The notes below the pieces were generated by a model. That model was not told the origin of the DNA, made no database searches, and saw only the letters and a program-made list of their open reading frames with translations. From Leifsonia sp. 1010 (GTDB taxonomy: Bacteria; Actinomycetota; Actinomycetes; Actinomycetales; Microbacteriaceae), in the NCBI RefSeq assembly GCF_031455295.1, contig NZ_JAVDSL010000004.1, forward strand, positions 186,001 to 250,000: a stretch of DNA of 64,000 nucleotides. Reading direction: 5' to 3'. Position 1 is the stretch's first letter; every line of letters starts with the position of its first letter. A program made the position numbers and the translations under genes. Below are positions 51,312 through 60,347 of this stretch, in pieces.

Positions 51312-52342
51312 CCGCTGACACCCGAACCCCGCCACCGGCCGCCGCTCCGCTGGGAGACGGCGCACCGGTGCTGGCCTTCGACGTCGGAGGAACGGACACC
51401 AAGGCCGCCCTCGTCGACGACGCCGGCCGCCTGCTGCAGGTGGTGCGCATCCCGACCCCGCATGCCGGGGAGGCGACCGGCGACGCCGTGGTGACCGCGG
51501 TCGCCGGTCTCGCCGAGCGCTTCCGGCAGGAGCATCCGGACATCGCGCCGCGCGCGGCCGGGCTGCTGGTGCCCGGCCACGTGGACGACGACGCCGGGAT
51601 CGGCGTCTTCGCCGAGAACCTGGGCTGGCGCGACTTCCCGTTCCGCGACCGGGCGGAGGCCGCACTCGGCATCCCGGTGGCGTTCAGCCACGACGTGCGC
51701 GGGGCCGGAGAGGCCGAGCACCGGCTCGGCGCCGCCGCGCCCTACCGCGACGTGGTCGTCATGGCGATCGGCACCGGCATCGCCGGAGCGATCTTCCTCG
51801 ACGGCCGCTTGCACACAGGCGGCGGCATGGCGGGCGAGATGGGGCACTCCCGAGTCGCCGACGGCCCGCTCTGCGCCTGCGGCGGCATCGGCTGCCTCGA
51901 GGCGGTCGCCTCGGCCGCAGCCATCGCGCGCCGGTACAACGCGCTCACCGGGGCGGACGTCCCGGGTGCGCGGGAGGTGCTCGCGCTGGCGCAGGCCGGA
52001 GACGAGGCCGCTCAGAGCGTGTGGGACTCCGCGGTGGATGCGCTGGCGCTCGACCTGTCGCACACCGTCGCGCTGCTGGCGCCCGAGGCCGTGGTGATCG
52101 GCGGCGGACTGGCGCAGGCCGGCCCCGCGCTGTTCGAGCCGCTCGCGCAGAAGCTGAACGCCATCCTCACCTTCCACCGGCGGCCGGTGCTGCTGCCCGC
52201 GAGCATCGGCGAGAACGCCGGGCTCATCGGCGCGGCCCTGCGGGCGCGCGACCGGCTGGCCGCATCCACCTCGACGTCGATGGCGTCGGCGTCGACCGCA
52301 TCCGCCGCATCCGCCCCATCCACCGCCGAGGTGGCGTCGTGA
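51308..52342 (+). CDS. ROK-family sugar kinase
   Basis: A 344-residue cytoplasmic kinase. The phosphate loop is AFDVGGTDTKAALV (residues 23-36), followed by the catalytic SHDVRGAGEAEH, and the ROK zinc motif CACGGIGCLE. With ABC import the sugar arrives unphosphorylated, so a kinase is needed; this is the natural GalNAc (AgaK-like) kinase. The C-terminus ends in a low-complexity Ala/Ser/Thr tail of about 25 residues. Overlaps neighbours on both sides. Confidence 0.88.
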   Translation: MTADTRTPPPAAAPLGDGAPVLAFDVGGTDTKAALVDDAGRLLQVVRIPTPHAGEATGDAVVTAVAGLAERFRQEHPDIAPRAAGLLVPGHVDDDAGIGVFAENLGWRDFPFRDRAEAALGIPVAFSHDVRGAGEAEHRLGAAAPYRDVVVMAIGTGIAGAIFLDGRLHTGGGMAGEMGHSRVADGPLCACGGIGCLEAVASAAAIARRYNALTGADVPGAREVLALAQAGDEAAQSVWDSAVDALALDLSHTVALLAPEAVVIGGGLAQAGPALFEPLAQKLNAILTFHRRPVLLPASIGENAGLIGAALRARDRLAASTSTSMASASTASAASAPSTAEVAS

Positions 52343-53250
52343 TCCTCACCGTCACGCCGAACCCGGCCCTCGATCTCACCTACCGCGTGGCCCTGCTGGA
52401 GCCGGGCGAGACGCACCGCGCCGCCGCCCCCGCCGTCCGAGCCGGCGGCAAGGGGCTCAACGTCGCACGGGTGCTCACCCAGACCGGGGCCGCTGCCTTC
52501 ATCCTCACCACCGCCGGCGGTCCCCCCGGACTGCGGCTGGCCGACGACCTCGAGGCGTCGCACCTGCCCTCGGAGCTGGTGCCCGTCGCCGTGCCGACCC
52601 GCAGCAGCGTCGCGGTCGTCGACGAGTCCACCGGCGAGACGACCGTGATCAACGAGACGGGTGGCACGCTCAGCGCGGCCGAGTGGACGGCGCTGCACGA
52701 CGCCGTCGACCGGCTCGTCGTGCCCGCCGCCTGCGTCGTGGGGTCGGGCAGCCTCCCGCCCGACGCCCCGGACGACGTCTACGCCCGCATCGTCGCGGCG
52801 GCCGCCACCCGCGGTCTGCCGAGCGTGATCGACGCGGTGGGTACACCGCTCGTGCGCGCGGCCGAAGCCGGCGCCTCCGTGGTGAAACCCAACCGTCGCG
52901 AGCTGACGGAGACGACCGGCCACGACGACCCGGTGGACGGCGCGCGCGTGCTTCTCGACGCCGGCGCCGGGCTGGTGCTCGTGTCGCTCGGTGCCGACGG
53001 GATGCTCGCCGTGCCGCGCGACGGAGCACCCGTCCACGCGCGGCTCGGGTCGCCCCTGACCGGCAATGCCACCGGCGCCGGGGATGCGGCGGTCGCCGCG
53101 GTCGCAAGCCTGCTCGCCGTCGGCGTCACCGACCCGTCGGTGCTCGTCCGCCGCGCCACCGCCTGGTCTGCCGCCGCCGTGCTCGCGCCGCTCGCCGGCG
53201 AGCTCGCCCCGGAATTCCGGGAGTTCGAGGGGCGCATCGAGACCGGCTGA
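52339..53250 (+). CDS. PfkB-family phosphofructokinase/tagatose-6-phosphate kinase
   Basis: A 303-residue kinase of the LacC/FruK branch: it begins ILTVTPNPALDLTYRV, has RAGGKGLNVARVLTQTG (first PfkB signature), GSGSLPPDAPDD and the catalytic NATGAGDAAVAAVASL. This branch phosphorylates tagatose-6-phosphate or fructose-1-phosphate. Between an AgaS-like enzyme and a class II aldolase, tagatose-6-phosphate is the best guess. GTG 52339 overlaps the ROK stop. Confidence 0.9.
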   Translation: MILTVTPNPALDLTYRVALLEPGETHRAAAPAVRAGGKGLNVARVLTQTGAAAFILTTAGGPPGLRLADDLEASHLPSELVPVAVPTRSSVAVVDESTGETTVINETGGTLSAAEWTALHDAVDRLVVPAACVVGSGSLPPDAPDDVYARIVAAAATRGLPSVIDAVGTPLVRAAEAGASVVKPNRRELTETTGHDDPVDGARVLLDAGAGLVLVSLGADGMLAVPRDGAPVHARLGSPLTGNATGAGDAAVAAVASLLAVGVTDPSVLVRRATAWSAAAVLAPLAGELAPEFREFEGRIETG

Positions 53251-53328
53251 ACCGGCCGATCCATCCCATCCCATTCACCCCTCGCCGCTCGATCCCTCAC
53301 CCATCCACCCTCGCCCGGAGCCGCCGCC

Positions 53329-54189
53329 ATGCCCCTCGTCCCCACTGCCGACCTGCTGCACGCGGCTGTCGGCCGCCACACGGGGCTCGCCGCGTTCAAC
53401 ATCATCCAGCTGGAGACCGCCGAGGCCCTCGTCGACGCGGCCGAGCAGACCGGGCTCCCGGTCATCCTGCAGATCTCGCAGAACTGCGTCGCCTACCACG
53501 GCTCGCTCGACCCCATCGCGTCGGCGACCCTCGCCCTCGCCCGCGCGTCGACGGCGCATGTCGCCGTGCACCTCGACCACGCCGAGGACGAGCAGCTCGC
53601 GCGGCAGGCGGTCGAACTGGGCTTCGGCTCGGTCATGTTCGACGGAGCGACGCTCGACTACGACAGCAACGTCGCCGCCACCGTGCGCGTCGTCGAGCAC
53701 GCCCACGCCAACGACGTGCTGGTGGAGGCGGAACTGGGCGAGATCGGCGGGAAGGACGGCGCGCACGCTCCGGCCGTCCGGACCGACCCCGACGAGGCCC
53801 GCCGCTTCGTCGAGGAGACCGGCGTCGACGCCCTCGCCGTCGCCGTCGGCAGCTCCCACGCAATGACCGAGCGGACCGCCTCGCTCGACCTCGATCTCAT
53901 CGCCCGGCTGCGACACGCCGTGCCGGTTCCTCTGGTCCTGCACGGCTCCAGCGGTGTGGCGGATGAGACGATCGAGGCGGCGATCCGCGCAGGGATCACC
54001 AAGGTCAACGTCTCCACCCACCTCAACCGGTTCTTCACGGACGCGATCCGGGCGTACCTCAGCGCGCATCCCGATGTGGTGGACCCGCGGAAATACGTGC
54101 GGGAGGGACGCGCCGCGGTGACCAGGGAGGCGGCACGCCTGATGACCCTGTTCGATGTGGCAGGCGGAACGGAGAGTGCACAGCGATGA
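53329..54189 (+). CDS. Class II aldolase (tagatose/fructose-bisphosphate)
   Basis: A 286-residue zinc aldolase of the KbaY/GatY/FbaA group. AFNIIQLETAEALVDAAEQT opens the barrel; VAVHLDHAED supplies the zinc ligand (His84) and Asp83; VEAELGEIGGKDG and VLHGSSGVADETI bind metal and phosphate. It would split tagatose-1,6-bisphosphate into glyceraldehyde-3-phosphate and dihydroxyacetone phosphate. A 78-base pyrimidine-rich gap precedes it; the gene ends in an ATGA overlap with the regulator. Confidence 0.9.
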   Translation: MPLVPTADLLHAAVGRHTGLAAFNIIQLETAEALVDAAEQTGLPVILQISQNCVAYHGSLDPIASATLALARASTAHVAVHLDHAEDEQLARQAVELGFGSVMFDGATLDYDSNVAATVRVVEHAHANDVLVEAELGEIGGKDGAHAPAVRTDPDEARRFVEETGVDALAVAVGSSHAMTERTASLDLDLIARLRHAVPVPLVLHGSSGVADETIEAAIRAGITKVNVSTHLNRFFTDAIRAYLSAHPDVVDPRKYVREGRAAVTREAARLMTLFDVAGGTESAQR

Positions 54190-54971
54190 ACAGAGCCGAA
54201 CGGCTGAACGCCGTGCTCGACCTGCTGGCCGAGGCAGGCCAGATCGAGGTCGACGACATCGTGGCCAAGCTGGATGTGTCGGCGGCCACCGCACGCCGCG
54301 ACCTCGACGCCCTGGCGTCGCAGCAGCTGCTCACCCGCACCCGCGGCGGAGCGATCGGCCAGTCGGTCGCCTACGACCTGCCCATCCGGTACAAGCGCGA
54401 GCAGCACGCGCCCGAGAAGCTGAGGATCGCGCAGGCGGCGAGCGCTCTCGTGCCGCGCGGCGCCGTGGTCGGCCTGTGCGGCGGGACGACCAGCACCGCC
54501 GTCGCGACCGTGCTCGGGTCGCGCCCCGACCTCATGGAGCCCTCGCCGCATCCCAGTCTCACCGTCGTCACCAACGCCATCAACATCGCCGCTCAGCTGG
54601 TGATGCGGCCGCAGATCAAGACCGTGATGACCGGCGGTGTGGTGCACGCGCGCTCGTACGAGCTCGTCGGGCCGTACAGCGACGTCGTGCTGGAGAAGAT
54701 CACGATGGACATCGCGTTCATCGGCGTCAACGGCATCGACCCGGTGGTCGGCGCGACTGTGCACGACGAGGGCGAGGCGAGCGTCAACTCGCTGATGGCG
54801 CGCCGGGCGACCCGCGCCGTCGTGGTGGCCGACTCGTCCAAGATCGGCCGCAAGGCGTTCGCGACCCTCGGCGGTCCGAAGGTGTTGACGACCCTAATCA
54901 CCGACGAGGGCATCACCGCCGAGCAGCGTGCCGCGTTCGTCGAGCAGGGCATCGAGGTGATCGTCGCGTGA
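54186..54971 (+). CDS. DeoR/GlpR-family regulator of the aminosugar operon
   Basis: A 261-residue DNA-binding protein. Winged helix RLNAVLDLLAEAGQIEVDDI and DVSAATARRDLDALASQQLL with TRTRGGA, followed by the sugar-phosphate sensor (GLCGGTTSTAVATVLG, VVVADSSKIGRKAFATLGG). AgaR regulators belong to this family. Located within the operon it probably controls; its likely sites are in 50073-50402. Coupled to the aldolase and NagA genes. Confidence 0.88.
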   Translation: MNRAERLNAVLDLLAEAGQIEVDDIVAKLDVSAATARRDLDALASQQLLTRTRGGAIGQSVAYDLPIRYKREQHAPEKLRIAQAASALVPRGAVVGLCGGTTSTAVATVLGSRPDLMEPSPHPSLTVVTNAINIAAQLVMRPQIKTVMTGGVVHARSYELVGPYSDVVLEKITMDIAFIGVNGIDPVVGATVHDEGEASVNSLMARRATRAVVVADSSKIGRKAFATLGGPKVLTTLITDEGITAEQRAAFVEQGIEVIVA

Positions 54972-56143
54972 GCGACGGCTATCTCATCCACTCGGCGCGG
55001 CTGGTGGACGGCGGCACGGTCGTCGAGGACGGCTGGGTGCGGTTCGACGGCGACATGATCGCCGCGGTCGGCAGCGGCGCGACGTGGCGCGACGAGCCTG
55101 GTGTGGTGGATGCGGCCGGCACAGATCGCGTGTCCGTGACCGATGCGGGCGGTGCGTGGCTCACGCCCGGCTTCGTCGACATCCACGTCCACGGCGGCGG
55201 GGGCGCCAGCTTCGACGACGGGCCGTCCGCGATCGCCCAGGCGCTGGAGCTGCACCGGCGGCACGGCACCACCCGCTCGGTGCTGTCACTCGTCACGGCA
55301 CCGGTGCCGGAGCTCGCCCGCCGGGTGCGGGAAGTGGCCACGCTCACGGCGGCCGACCCGCGCATCCTCGGGTCGCACCTGGAGGGGCCGTTCTTGGACG
55401 TCGGGCACAAAGGCGCCCACGACCCGGCGCTGCTGCGCTCGGCGACGGCTGCCGATATCGAGCTGCTCGTGGATGCCGCGGCCGGCACCCTGCGCCAGGT
55501 CACCATCGCGCCGGAACTCCCCGGCGGCATGGACGCCGTGCGCGCCTTCTCCGCCGCCGGCGCGGCCGTGGCGGTCGGCCACACCGCCGCCGATTACGAC
55601 CAGGCGCTGGCCGCTTTCGACGCGGGCGCGAGCATCCTCACGCACGCGTTCAACGCCATGCCCGGACTGCACCACCGCGCGCCGGGACCGGTCGCCGCAG
55701 CCGCCCGCACCCCGGGGGTGACGCTCGAGATCGTCAACGACGGCGTGCACGTCCACCCGGAGATGGTCCGGGTCGCCTTCGCCGCCGCCCCTGGCCGGAT
55801 GGCGCTGGTGACGGACGCGATGGCCGCCGCCGGGTCCGCCGACGGCGACTACGTGCTCGGGTCGCTCGACGTCGAGGTGCGCGACGGGGTCGCCCGGCTC
55901 GCCGGCGGCGGGTCGATCGCCGGTTCGACGCTCACCCTCGACGACGCGCTGCGGCGCGCGGTGCTCGAGGTCGGCATCCCGGTCGCCGACGCGGTGCGCG
56001 CGCTCACCGAGACGCCGGCCGCAGCCGTCGGCCGTGGCCACGACCTCGGCCGTCTGGCCCCGGGCTACGCGGCCGACGCCGTACTGCTGGACGCCGACTT
56101 CCGCGTCCGCCGGGTGTGGGCGGCGGGCGCTCCCGTCGCCTGA
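54968..56143 (+). CDS. nagA: N-acetylhexosamine-6-phosphate deacetylase (first copy)
   Basis: A 391-residue amidohydrolase. Metal site HVHGGGG (TPGFVDIHVHGGGGASF), EGPF in LGSHLEGPFLDVGHKGAHDP, GHTAADYDQ and HAFNAMPGLHHRAPG; the catalytic Asp is in ALVTDAMAAAG. It removes acetate from GlcNAc-6-P or GalNAc-6-P. In this operon the GalNAc form (AgaA role) is expected. A second nagA is at 61614. Last gene of the operon, followed by a long inverted repeat. Confidence 0.9.
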   Translation: MSDGYLIHSARLVDGGTVVEDGWVRFDGDMIAAVGSGATWRDEPGVVDAAGTDRVSVTDAGGAWLTPGFVDIHVHGGGGASFDDGPSAIAQALELHRRHGTTRSVLSLVTAPVPELARRVREVATLTAADPRILGSHLEGPFLDVGHKGAHDPALLRSATAADIELLVDAAAGTLRQVTIAPELPGGMDAVRAFSAAGAAVAVGHTAADYDQALAAFDAGASILTHAFNAMPGLHHRAPGPVAAAARTPGVTLEIVNDGVHVHPEMVRVAFAAAPGRMALVTDAMAAAGSADGDYVLGSLDVEVRDGVARLAGGGSIAGSTLTLDDALRRAVLEVGIPVADAVRALTETPAAAVGRGHDLGRLAPGYAADAVLLDADFRVRRVWAAGAPVA

Positions 56144-56147
56144 TCCA

Positions 56148-56197
56148 GGGGTCGCAACACGCCGTTACGGGCGGCCCAGAACGGCGTGTTGCGACCC
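56148..56197. repeat. Long inverted repeat, family D
   Basis: Perfect 18-base arms GGGTCGCAACACGCCGTT and AACGGCGTGTTGCGACCC with a 14-base loop, between convergent nagA and the MFS gene. Confidence 0.88.
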
Positions 56198-56207
56198 ACA
56201 GCAGCGG

Positions 56208-57431
56208 TCAGTGCGACGCGACGACCGCTCGCGACATGCGTCCGACCACGAGCACGAGCGCGACCGACACCACCAGCAGCCCCACGTACGCCCACGGCAG
56301 CACCATCAGGCCGCCCGCGTCGAAGATGAGCGCTCCGACGAGCGCGCCACCGCCGATCCCGACGTTGAAGGACGTCGTGTACAGCGCGCTCGCGGTGTCG
56401 CGGAACGCGGGCGACGAGGTGTGCAGCATCCGCGTCTGGAGCAGCGGCGGGAGCGCGCCGAAAGCGAGTCCCCAGAGGATGAATGCGATAAGCGCGAGCA
56501 CGATCTGGCCGGCGAGCAGGGCGAGCGCCGCCACGGCGATCCCGGTCACGACGAGCGCGAGGATCAGCCCCAGCTGCGGCCGCGGACCGAACACCGAACC
56601 AGCCAGTATCAGACCGCCCGCGCCCGCGATCCCGTAGATGAACAGGAGCGCACCGACGTTGCCCGACGGCACGCCCATCGGCCCCGTCAGGAACGGCACG
56701 ACGAACGTGTAGAACGCGTAGTGCCCGACCATGGTGACGGCCGCGATCACGCAGACCATGATGACCAGCGGGATGGTGCGGTCGCGCGGCCTAGGAACCG
56801 TGCGGTCACGTTCACGCCGCCGCTTGCCGTCCGCCTCCCGCTCGACCGCCGGGAGGAACTTCCAGATGACGACTGCACCCACCATCATGAGCGCGGCGAG
56901 CAGGCCGAACGACAGCCGCCAGCCGAAGACGTGCCCCGCGAACGTGCCGAGCGGCACACCGAGCACGAACGCCAGCGTCCCGCCGCCGAGGGTGATCGAG
57001 ACGGCACGGCCGATCTGCTCCTTGGGCACCAGGTGGCCGGCGTACGCGCCGACGATCGACCAGAACATGCCGTGCGCGACTCCGCCGAGCACGCGCGAGC
57101 CGACCACGAAGGCATAGTCCGGCGCGATCGCGGTGAGCGCGTTCGAGATGCCGAGCACGACGAGGATGCCGATCAGCAGGCCGTGGCGCGGCCAGCGCCG
57201 GGTCAGCGCCGTCAACGGGGCGCTGGTGACCACGACGGTGAACGCGAACACGGTCACGAGAAGCCCGATCTGGGCCTCGCTCACGCCGAGCGAGGAGCTC
57301 ATGTCCGGCAGCAGGCCGGTCGGGATCATCTCGCTGGTGACGGAGAGGAAGGTGGCCGCGGCCAGGGCGATCAGCCCGGTCCACGGGAATTTCGGCGCGA
57401 TGCGCGCCGGAGTCGTCGAAGTGGCAGTCAT
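56208..57431 (-). CDS. MFS transporter (sugar/drug efflux type)
   Basis: A 407-residue membrane protein with 12 helices. The loop between helices 2 and 3 (SAPLTALTRRWPRHGLLIGI) and LTRRW/GSRVLGGVAHGMFWSIVG match the AraJ/Cmx branch of DHA1 exporters. Substrate unknown; sugar, drug or purine efflux are all possible. A central charged loop (EREADGKRRRERDRTVPRP) separates the two halves. It has a separate upstream region and is not obviously coupled to neighbours. Confidence 0.88.
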   Translation of the reverse strand: MTATSTTPARIAPKFPWTGLIALAAATFLSVTSEMIPTGLLPDMSSSLGVSEAQIGLLVTVFAFTVVVTSAPLTALTRRWPRHGLLIGILVVLGISNALTAIAPDYAFVVGSRVLGGVAHGMFWSIVGAYAGHLVPKEQIGRAVSITLGGGTLAFVLGVPLGTFAGHVFGWRLSFGLLAALMMVGAVVIWKFLPAVEREADGKRRRERDRTVPRPRDRTIPLVIMVCVIAAVTMVGHYAFYTFVVPFLTGPMGVPSGNVGALLFIYGIAGAGGLILAGSVFGPRPQLGLILALVVTGIAVAALALLAGQIVLALIAFILWGLAFGALPPLLQTRMLHTSSPAFRDTASALYTTSFNVGIGGGALVGALIFDAGGLMVLPWAYVGLLVVSVALVLVVGRMSRAVVASH

Positions 57432-57594
57432 ACGGATCTGTCCAACGGACGGCGTTCCCCGGCCATTCCGCCGCGAGTGCGGGCCTCGGTGCCGGTGCCA
57501 GTGGCTGGCTGCGGCTTCCGGGAGGAATGGCGGGTCGACTACGCGCCCATGTGCGCGCCCAGGGCCGTGCGGGAACCGCCGACCACGGACGATT

Positions 57595-58140
57595 CTACCG
57601 GAGGCCGTCGAGAATGGCAGCGCTGTCCGAGATCTCGATCAGCGGCGCGTACAGCGCCATCGCGTCCAGGGCCCGCTGGTGGTCGGCATCGCTGAGGCCG
57701 GCGCACGCGTCGGCCGCGACCCGGATGCGCACGCCCGCGTCCGCGGCTCCCAGCGCCGTGCTCAGCACGCAGCAGTCCGTGGAGACGCCGGCGAGCACCA
57801 CATCCTGCGACCCGTCGAGCGCCTCCCGCAGCGCGGTACCCCACTTGCCGAACGTCGTCTCGGTGACCACCGGATGCCCGGTGTCGCGGAAGGCGAGCAC
57901 CAGGTCGTAGATCGGGTCGTCGGCCGGGACGAGCGCGAACGGCCACTGCTCGTAGTACGGCACCCAGGCGCCCTCCGGCCGCTCCGGTGCGATGAAGCGG
58001 GTGAACACGACGCGCTCGAAGGCGGGCACCATCCCGGCGATCACGGCCTCCGCGTCCGCGAAGCGCGGGGTGAGCCAGGGGCTCGCCGGGTCACCGAACA
58101 CCTGCTGCATGTCGACGACGACGAGCGTCGGGCCGGTCAT
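57595..58140 (-). CDS. Isochorismatase-like cysteine hydrolase
   Basis: A 181-residue cytoplasmic hydrolase. Catalytic triad positions are visible: Asp in LVVVDMQQVF, Lys in TTFGKWGTAL, and Cys in LAGVSTDCCVLSTALGA. Nicotinamidases, ureidosuccinate/carbamoyl hydrolases and isochorismatases share this fold. Coupling by ATGA to an NCS1 permease gene upstream (58137) suggests action on an imported pyrimidine, purine or related amide. Confidence 0.87.
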   Translation of the reverse strand: MTGPTLVVVDMQQVFGDPASPWLTPRFADAEAVIAGMVPAFERVVFTRFIAPERPEGAWVPYYEQWPFALVPADDPIYDLVLAFRDTGHPVVTETTFGKWGTALREALDGSQDVVLAGVSTDCCVLSTALGAADAGVRIRVAADACAGLSDADHQRALDAMALYAPLIEISDSAAILDGLR

Positions 58141-59603
58141 CGCTCCTCCTGCCGGCGCACCGCGTTGCGAGAGAACAGCAGCGTGCCCAGGTAGCCGATG
58201 ACCAGCGCGACGAGCACGCCCAGGTTCGCGAAGGCCCAGTCGCCCTCCTTGCCGCCGATCGGGCCGAGGAGGTATCCCTGCCAGGCCAGCCACGAGGCGG
58301 AACCGTTGGTGACGAGGCCCCAGCCGATCGCGGTTCCGACCACGATCAGCGCGATCGGCAGCCAGCGGATGGCGCCGTAGCGACCGCGCCGGTCATATAG
58401 CTCGGGCTCCGCGTAGTCGCGGCGGCGCAGCTGGATGTCGGCGATGAAGATGCCGCACCAGGCGGCGATCGGCACGCCCAGCGTGATGAGGAACCCCTGG
58501 AACGGGCCGAGGAAGTCGGTAGCGAAGAACACGACATAGATCGCGCCGGCGGTCATGATGATGCCGTCGATGCCCGCGGCGACGTACCGCGGGACGCGGA
58601 CGCCCACGCTGAGCAGCGCCAGCCCGGACGAGTAGATGTCGAGCACGGCACCGCCGACGAGCCCGAGAACGGCGACGATGACGAACGGCACCAGGAACCA
58701 GGTGGGCAGCAGCGACGCGAGCGCGCCGATCGGGTCGGCGGCGATGGCCTCGCTCAGCTTCGAGGAGGAGCCGGCGAGCAGGATGCCGAAGATCAGCAGG
58801 ATGACCGGGGCGAGCGACGAGCCGAAGGTCGTCCATCCCACCACTCCCCCGCTGCGGGCGCTGCGCGGCAGGTAGCGGGAGTAGTCGGCGGCGGCGTTCA
58901 CCCAGCCGAGCCCGAAGCCGGTGAGCATGAAGACGAACCCGCCGATCACGTGCGGCGCGTCTCCAGCGGGGAGCGCCGCGACGGCGCCGAGGTCGATGTG
59001 GTTCAGGACCAGCAGGATGTAGACCACGGTCAGCACGCCGGTCACGATCGTGATGACCATCTGCATGCGCATGATCAGGTTGAAGCCGATCACGCCGCCG
59101 ACGATGACGAGCGCGACGACGACGATGAGGGCCACCAGCTTGGTGACGACCCCGCCCTCCCAGCCGAGTTGTTCGAACACGGTCGCGGTGGCGAGCGCGG
59201 CGAGCGAGACGAGCACGGTCTCCCATCCGACCGTGAGCAGCCACGACAGCGCCGAGGGCACCCGGTTGCCCTCCACCCCGAACACGGCGCGGCTGAGCAC
59301 CATCGTCGGCGCGGATCCGCGCTTTCCGGCGAGCGCGATCACGCCGCACAGCAGGAACGAGGCGACGATCCCGATGACGCCGACGATGGTCGCCTGCCAG
59401 AACGAGATGCCGAAGCCGAGCAGGAACGACCCGTAGCTGAGCCCGAACACCGAGACGTTGGCGCCGAACCACGGCCAGAACAGGTCGCGCGGCCGCCCCT
59501 TCCGCTCACTCTCGTGAATGGTGTTGAGCCCGTTCAGCTCCACGTCGAAAGCGGACGCCGCGCCCGAACGGGTATCGGGCGCGTCCTCACCGGTGCTGGT
59601 CAT
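58137..59603 (-). CDS. NCS1-family purine/cytosine permease
   Basis: A 488-residue inner-membrane transporter with 12 helices. Family motifs: LNTIHESERKGRPRDLFWPW, FGANVSVFGLSYGSFLLGFG and KRGSAPTMVLSRAVFGVEGN, and DYSRYLPRSA in the middle, as in CodB-like transporters. It takes up nucleobases, allantoin or related compounds by cation symport. The downstream hydrolase probably handles the same substrate. ATG 59603 was chosen; the frame extends to 59639 without a better start. Confidence 0.9.
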   Translation of the reverse strand: MTSTGEDAPDTRSGAASAFDVELNGLNTIHESERKGRPRDLFWPWFGANVSVFGLSYGSFLLGFGISFWQATIVGVIGIVASFLLCGVIALAGKRGSAPTMVLSRAVFGVEGNRVPSALSWLLTVGWETVLVSLAALATATVFEQLGWEGGVVTKLVALIVVVALVIVGGVIGFNLIMRMQMVITIVTGVLTVVYILLVLNHIDLGAVAALPAGDAPHVIGGFVFMLTGFGLGWVNAAADYSRYLPRSARSGGVVGWTTFGSSLAPVILLIFGILLAGSSSKLSEAIAADPIGALASLLPTWFLVPFVIVAVLGLVGGAVLDIYSSGLALLSVGVRVPRYVAAGIDGIIMTAGAIYVVFFATDFLGPFQGFLITLGVPIAAWCGIFIADIQLRRRDYAEPELYDRRGRYGAIRWLPIALIVVGTAIGWGLVTNGSASWLAWQGYLLGPIGGKEGDWAFANLGVLVALVIGYLGTLLFSRNAVRRQEER

Positions 59604-59650
59604 GCACCGATCGTGGTGCACCCCGCCCCGGCGCGTCAACCGCGGCGCGC

Positions 59651-60064
59651 TCAGGCAGCCCAGGGATTAATGACGGGGACGCCCACGTCGGCGAAATCCT
59701 TGTCCCGCGTCGCCACTGCGTCAGCTTCGGCGGCGAGGGCCGTTGCTGCGATCATGGCGTCGGCGAGCGCGATCGGGCGGCCCGCCGCCTCCCGGACCGA
59801 TCTGATAGTGGCGCACTCCGCCGCGGCGACCGGATCGAACGGGAGCGTGCGGGCGTGGTAGTACCCGAGGATCTCGAGGATGATCCCGGCCTTGTGTTCC
59901 GACCGACGGCCGTCCTGCATGCGATTGGCTCCGGTGAGCATCTCCATGACGGTGACGACCGAGATTCGCAGCTCGTCCTCGACGGAGGCGAACCAGGACA
60001 GCACACGCGGGTCCGGCTCGGGCTTCGCGAACTCCGACAGGACGTTCGTGTCGAGCAGGATCAT
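59651..60064 (-). CDS. PIN-domain ribonuclease toxin (VapC/FitB-like)
   Basis: A 137-residue PIN-domain protein. Acidic catalytic residues lie in MILLDTNVLSEF (Asp5), VVTVMEMLTGANRM (Glu), PIALADAMIAATAL (Asp) and VATRDKDF (Asp). The LSEFAKPEPDPRVLSWF start is of FitB type. It cleaves RNA, often tRNA, unless bound by the antitoxin encoded immediately upstream with an ATGA overlap. Confidence 0.9.
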   Translation of the reverse strand: MILLDTNVLSEFAKPEPDPRVLSWFASVEDELRISVVTVMEMLTGANRMQDGRRSEHKAGIILEILGYYHARTLPFDPVAAAECATIRSVREAAGRPIALADAMIAATALAAEADAVATRDKDFADVGVPVINPWAA

Positions 60065-60276
60065 TCGTCCATCGCTTCGACCCGGTTGCGGATGAACTCC
60101 ACGAAGCCCAGCTTCTTGTAGTTCGGACGCGGGTCGACAGGTTCCCCCACCGCGACCCGTCCCGCGATGTATTCGAGCTCTTCACCGACCGTCCGACTCT
60201 CGCCGCGAGCCATGAGCTCGAGGGTCTCGTAGATGTCCACGTCGAGACCGACGGTCACCGATACTTGCTTCATCAT
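60061..60276 (-). CDS. Antitoxin of the PIN-domain toxin
   Basis: A 71-residue protein with a ribbon-helix-helix-like N-terminus (KQVSVTVGLDVDIYETLELM, then a helix to EELEYIAGRVAVG) and a C-terminal tail that should wrap the toxin. AGGAGGCAT precedes ATG 60276. The upstream 70 bases are AT-rich for this genome (around 60298-60325) and are shared with the divergent purU gene; the antitoxin probably represses there. Confidence 0.8.
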   Translation of the reverse strand: MMKQVSVTVGLDVDIYETLELMARGESRTVGEELEYIAGRVAVGEPVDPRPNYKKLGFVEFIRNRVEAMDE

Positions 60277-60335
60277 CAGATGCCTCCTAATGCAGACATA
60301 TTTTGGATATCAACCAACGCTATCATGCCGACCGC

Positions 60336-60341
60336 TACCCT
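60336..60341 (+). promoter_or_regulatory. -10 hexamer of purU (leaderless)
   Basis: TACCCT six bases before GTG 60348; this supports GTG 60348 over the in-frame ATG at 60303. Confidence 0.55.
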
Positions 60342-60347
60342 GATCTG

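Noticed and set aside
57432-57594. Small gene between the MFS and hydrolase genes
   Set aside because: Short frames exist on both strands but lack a start with promoter or ribosome-binding site and any recognisable motif.
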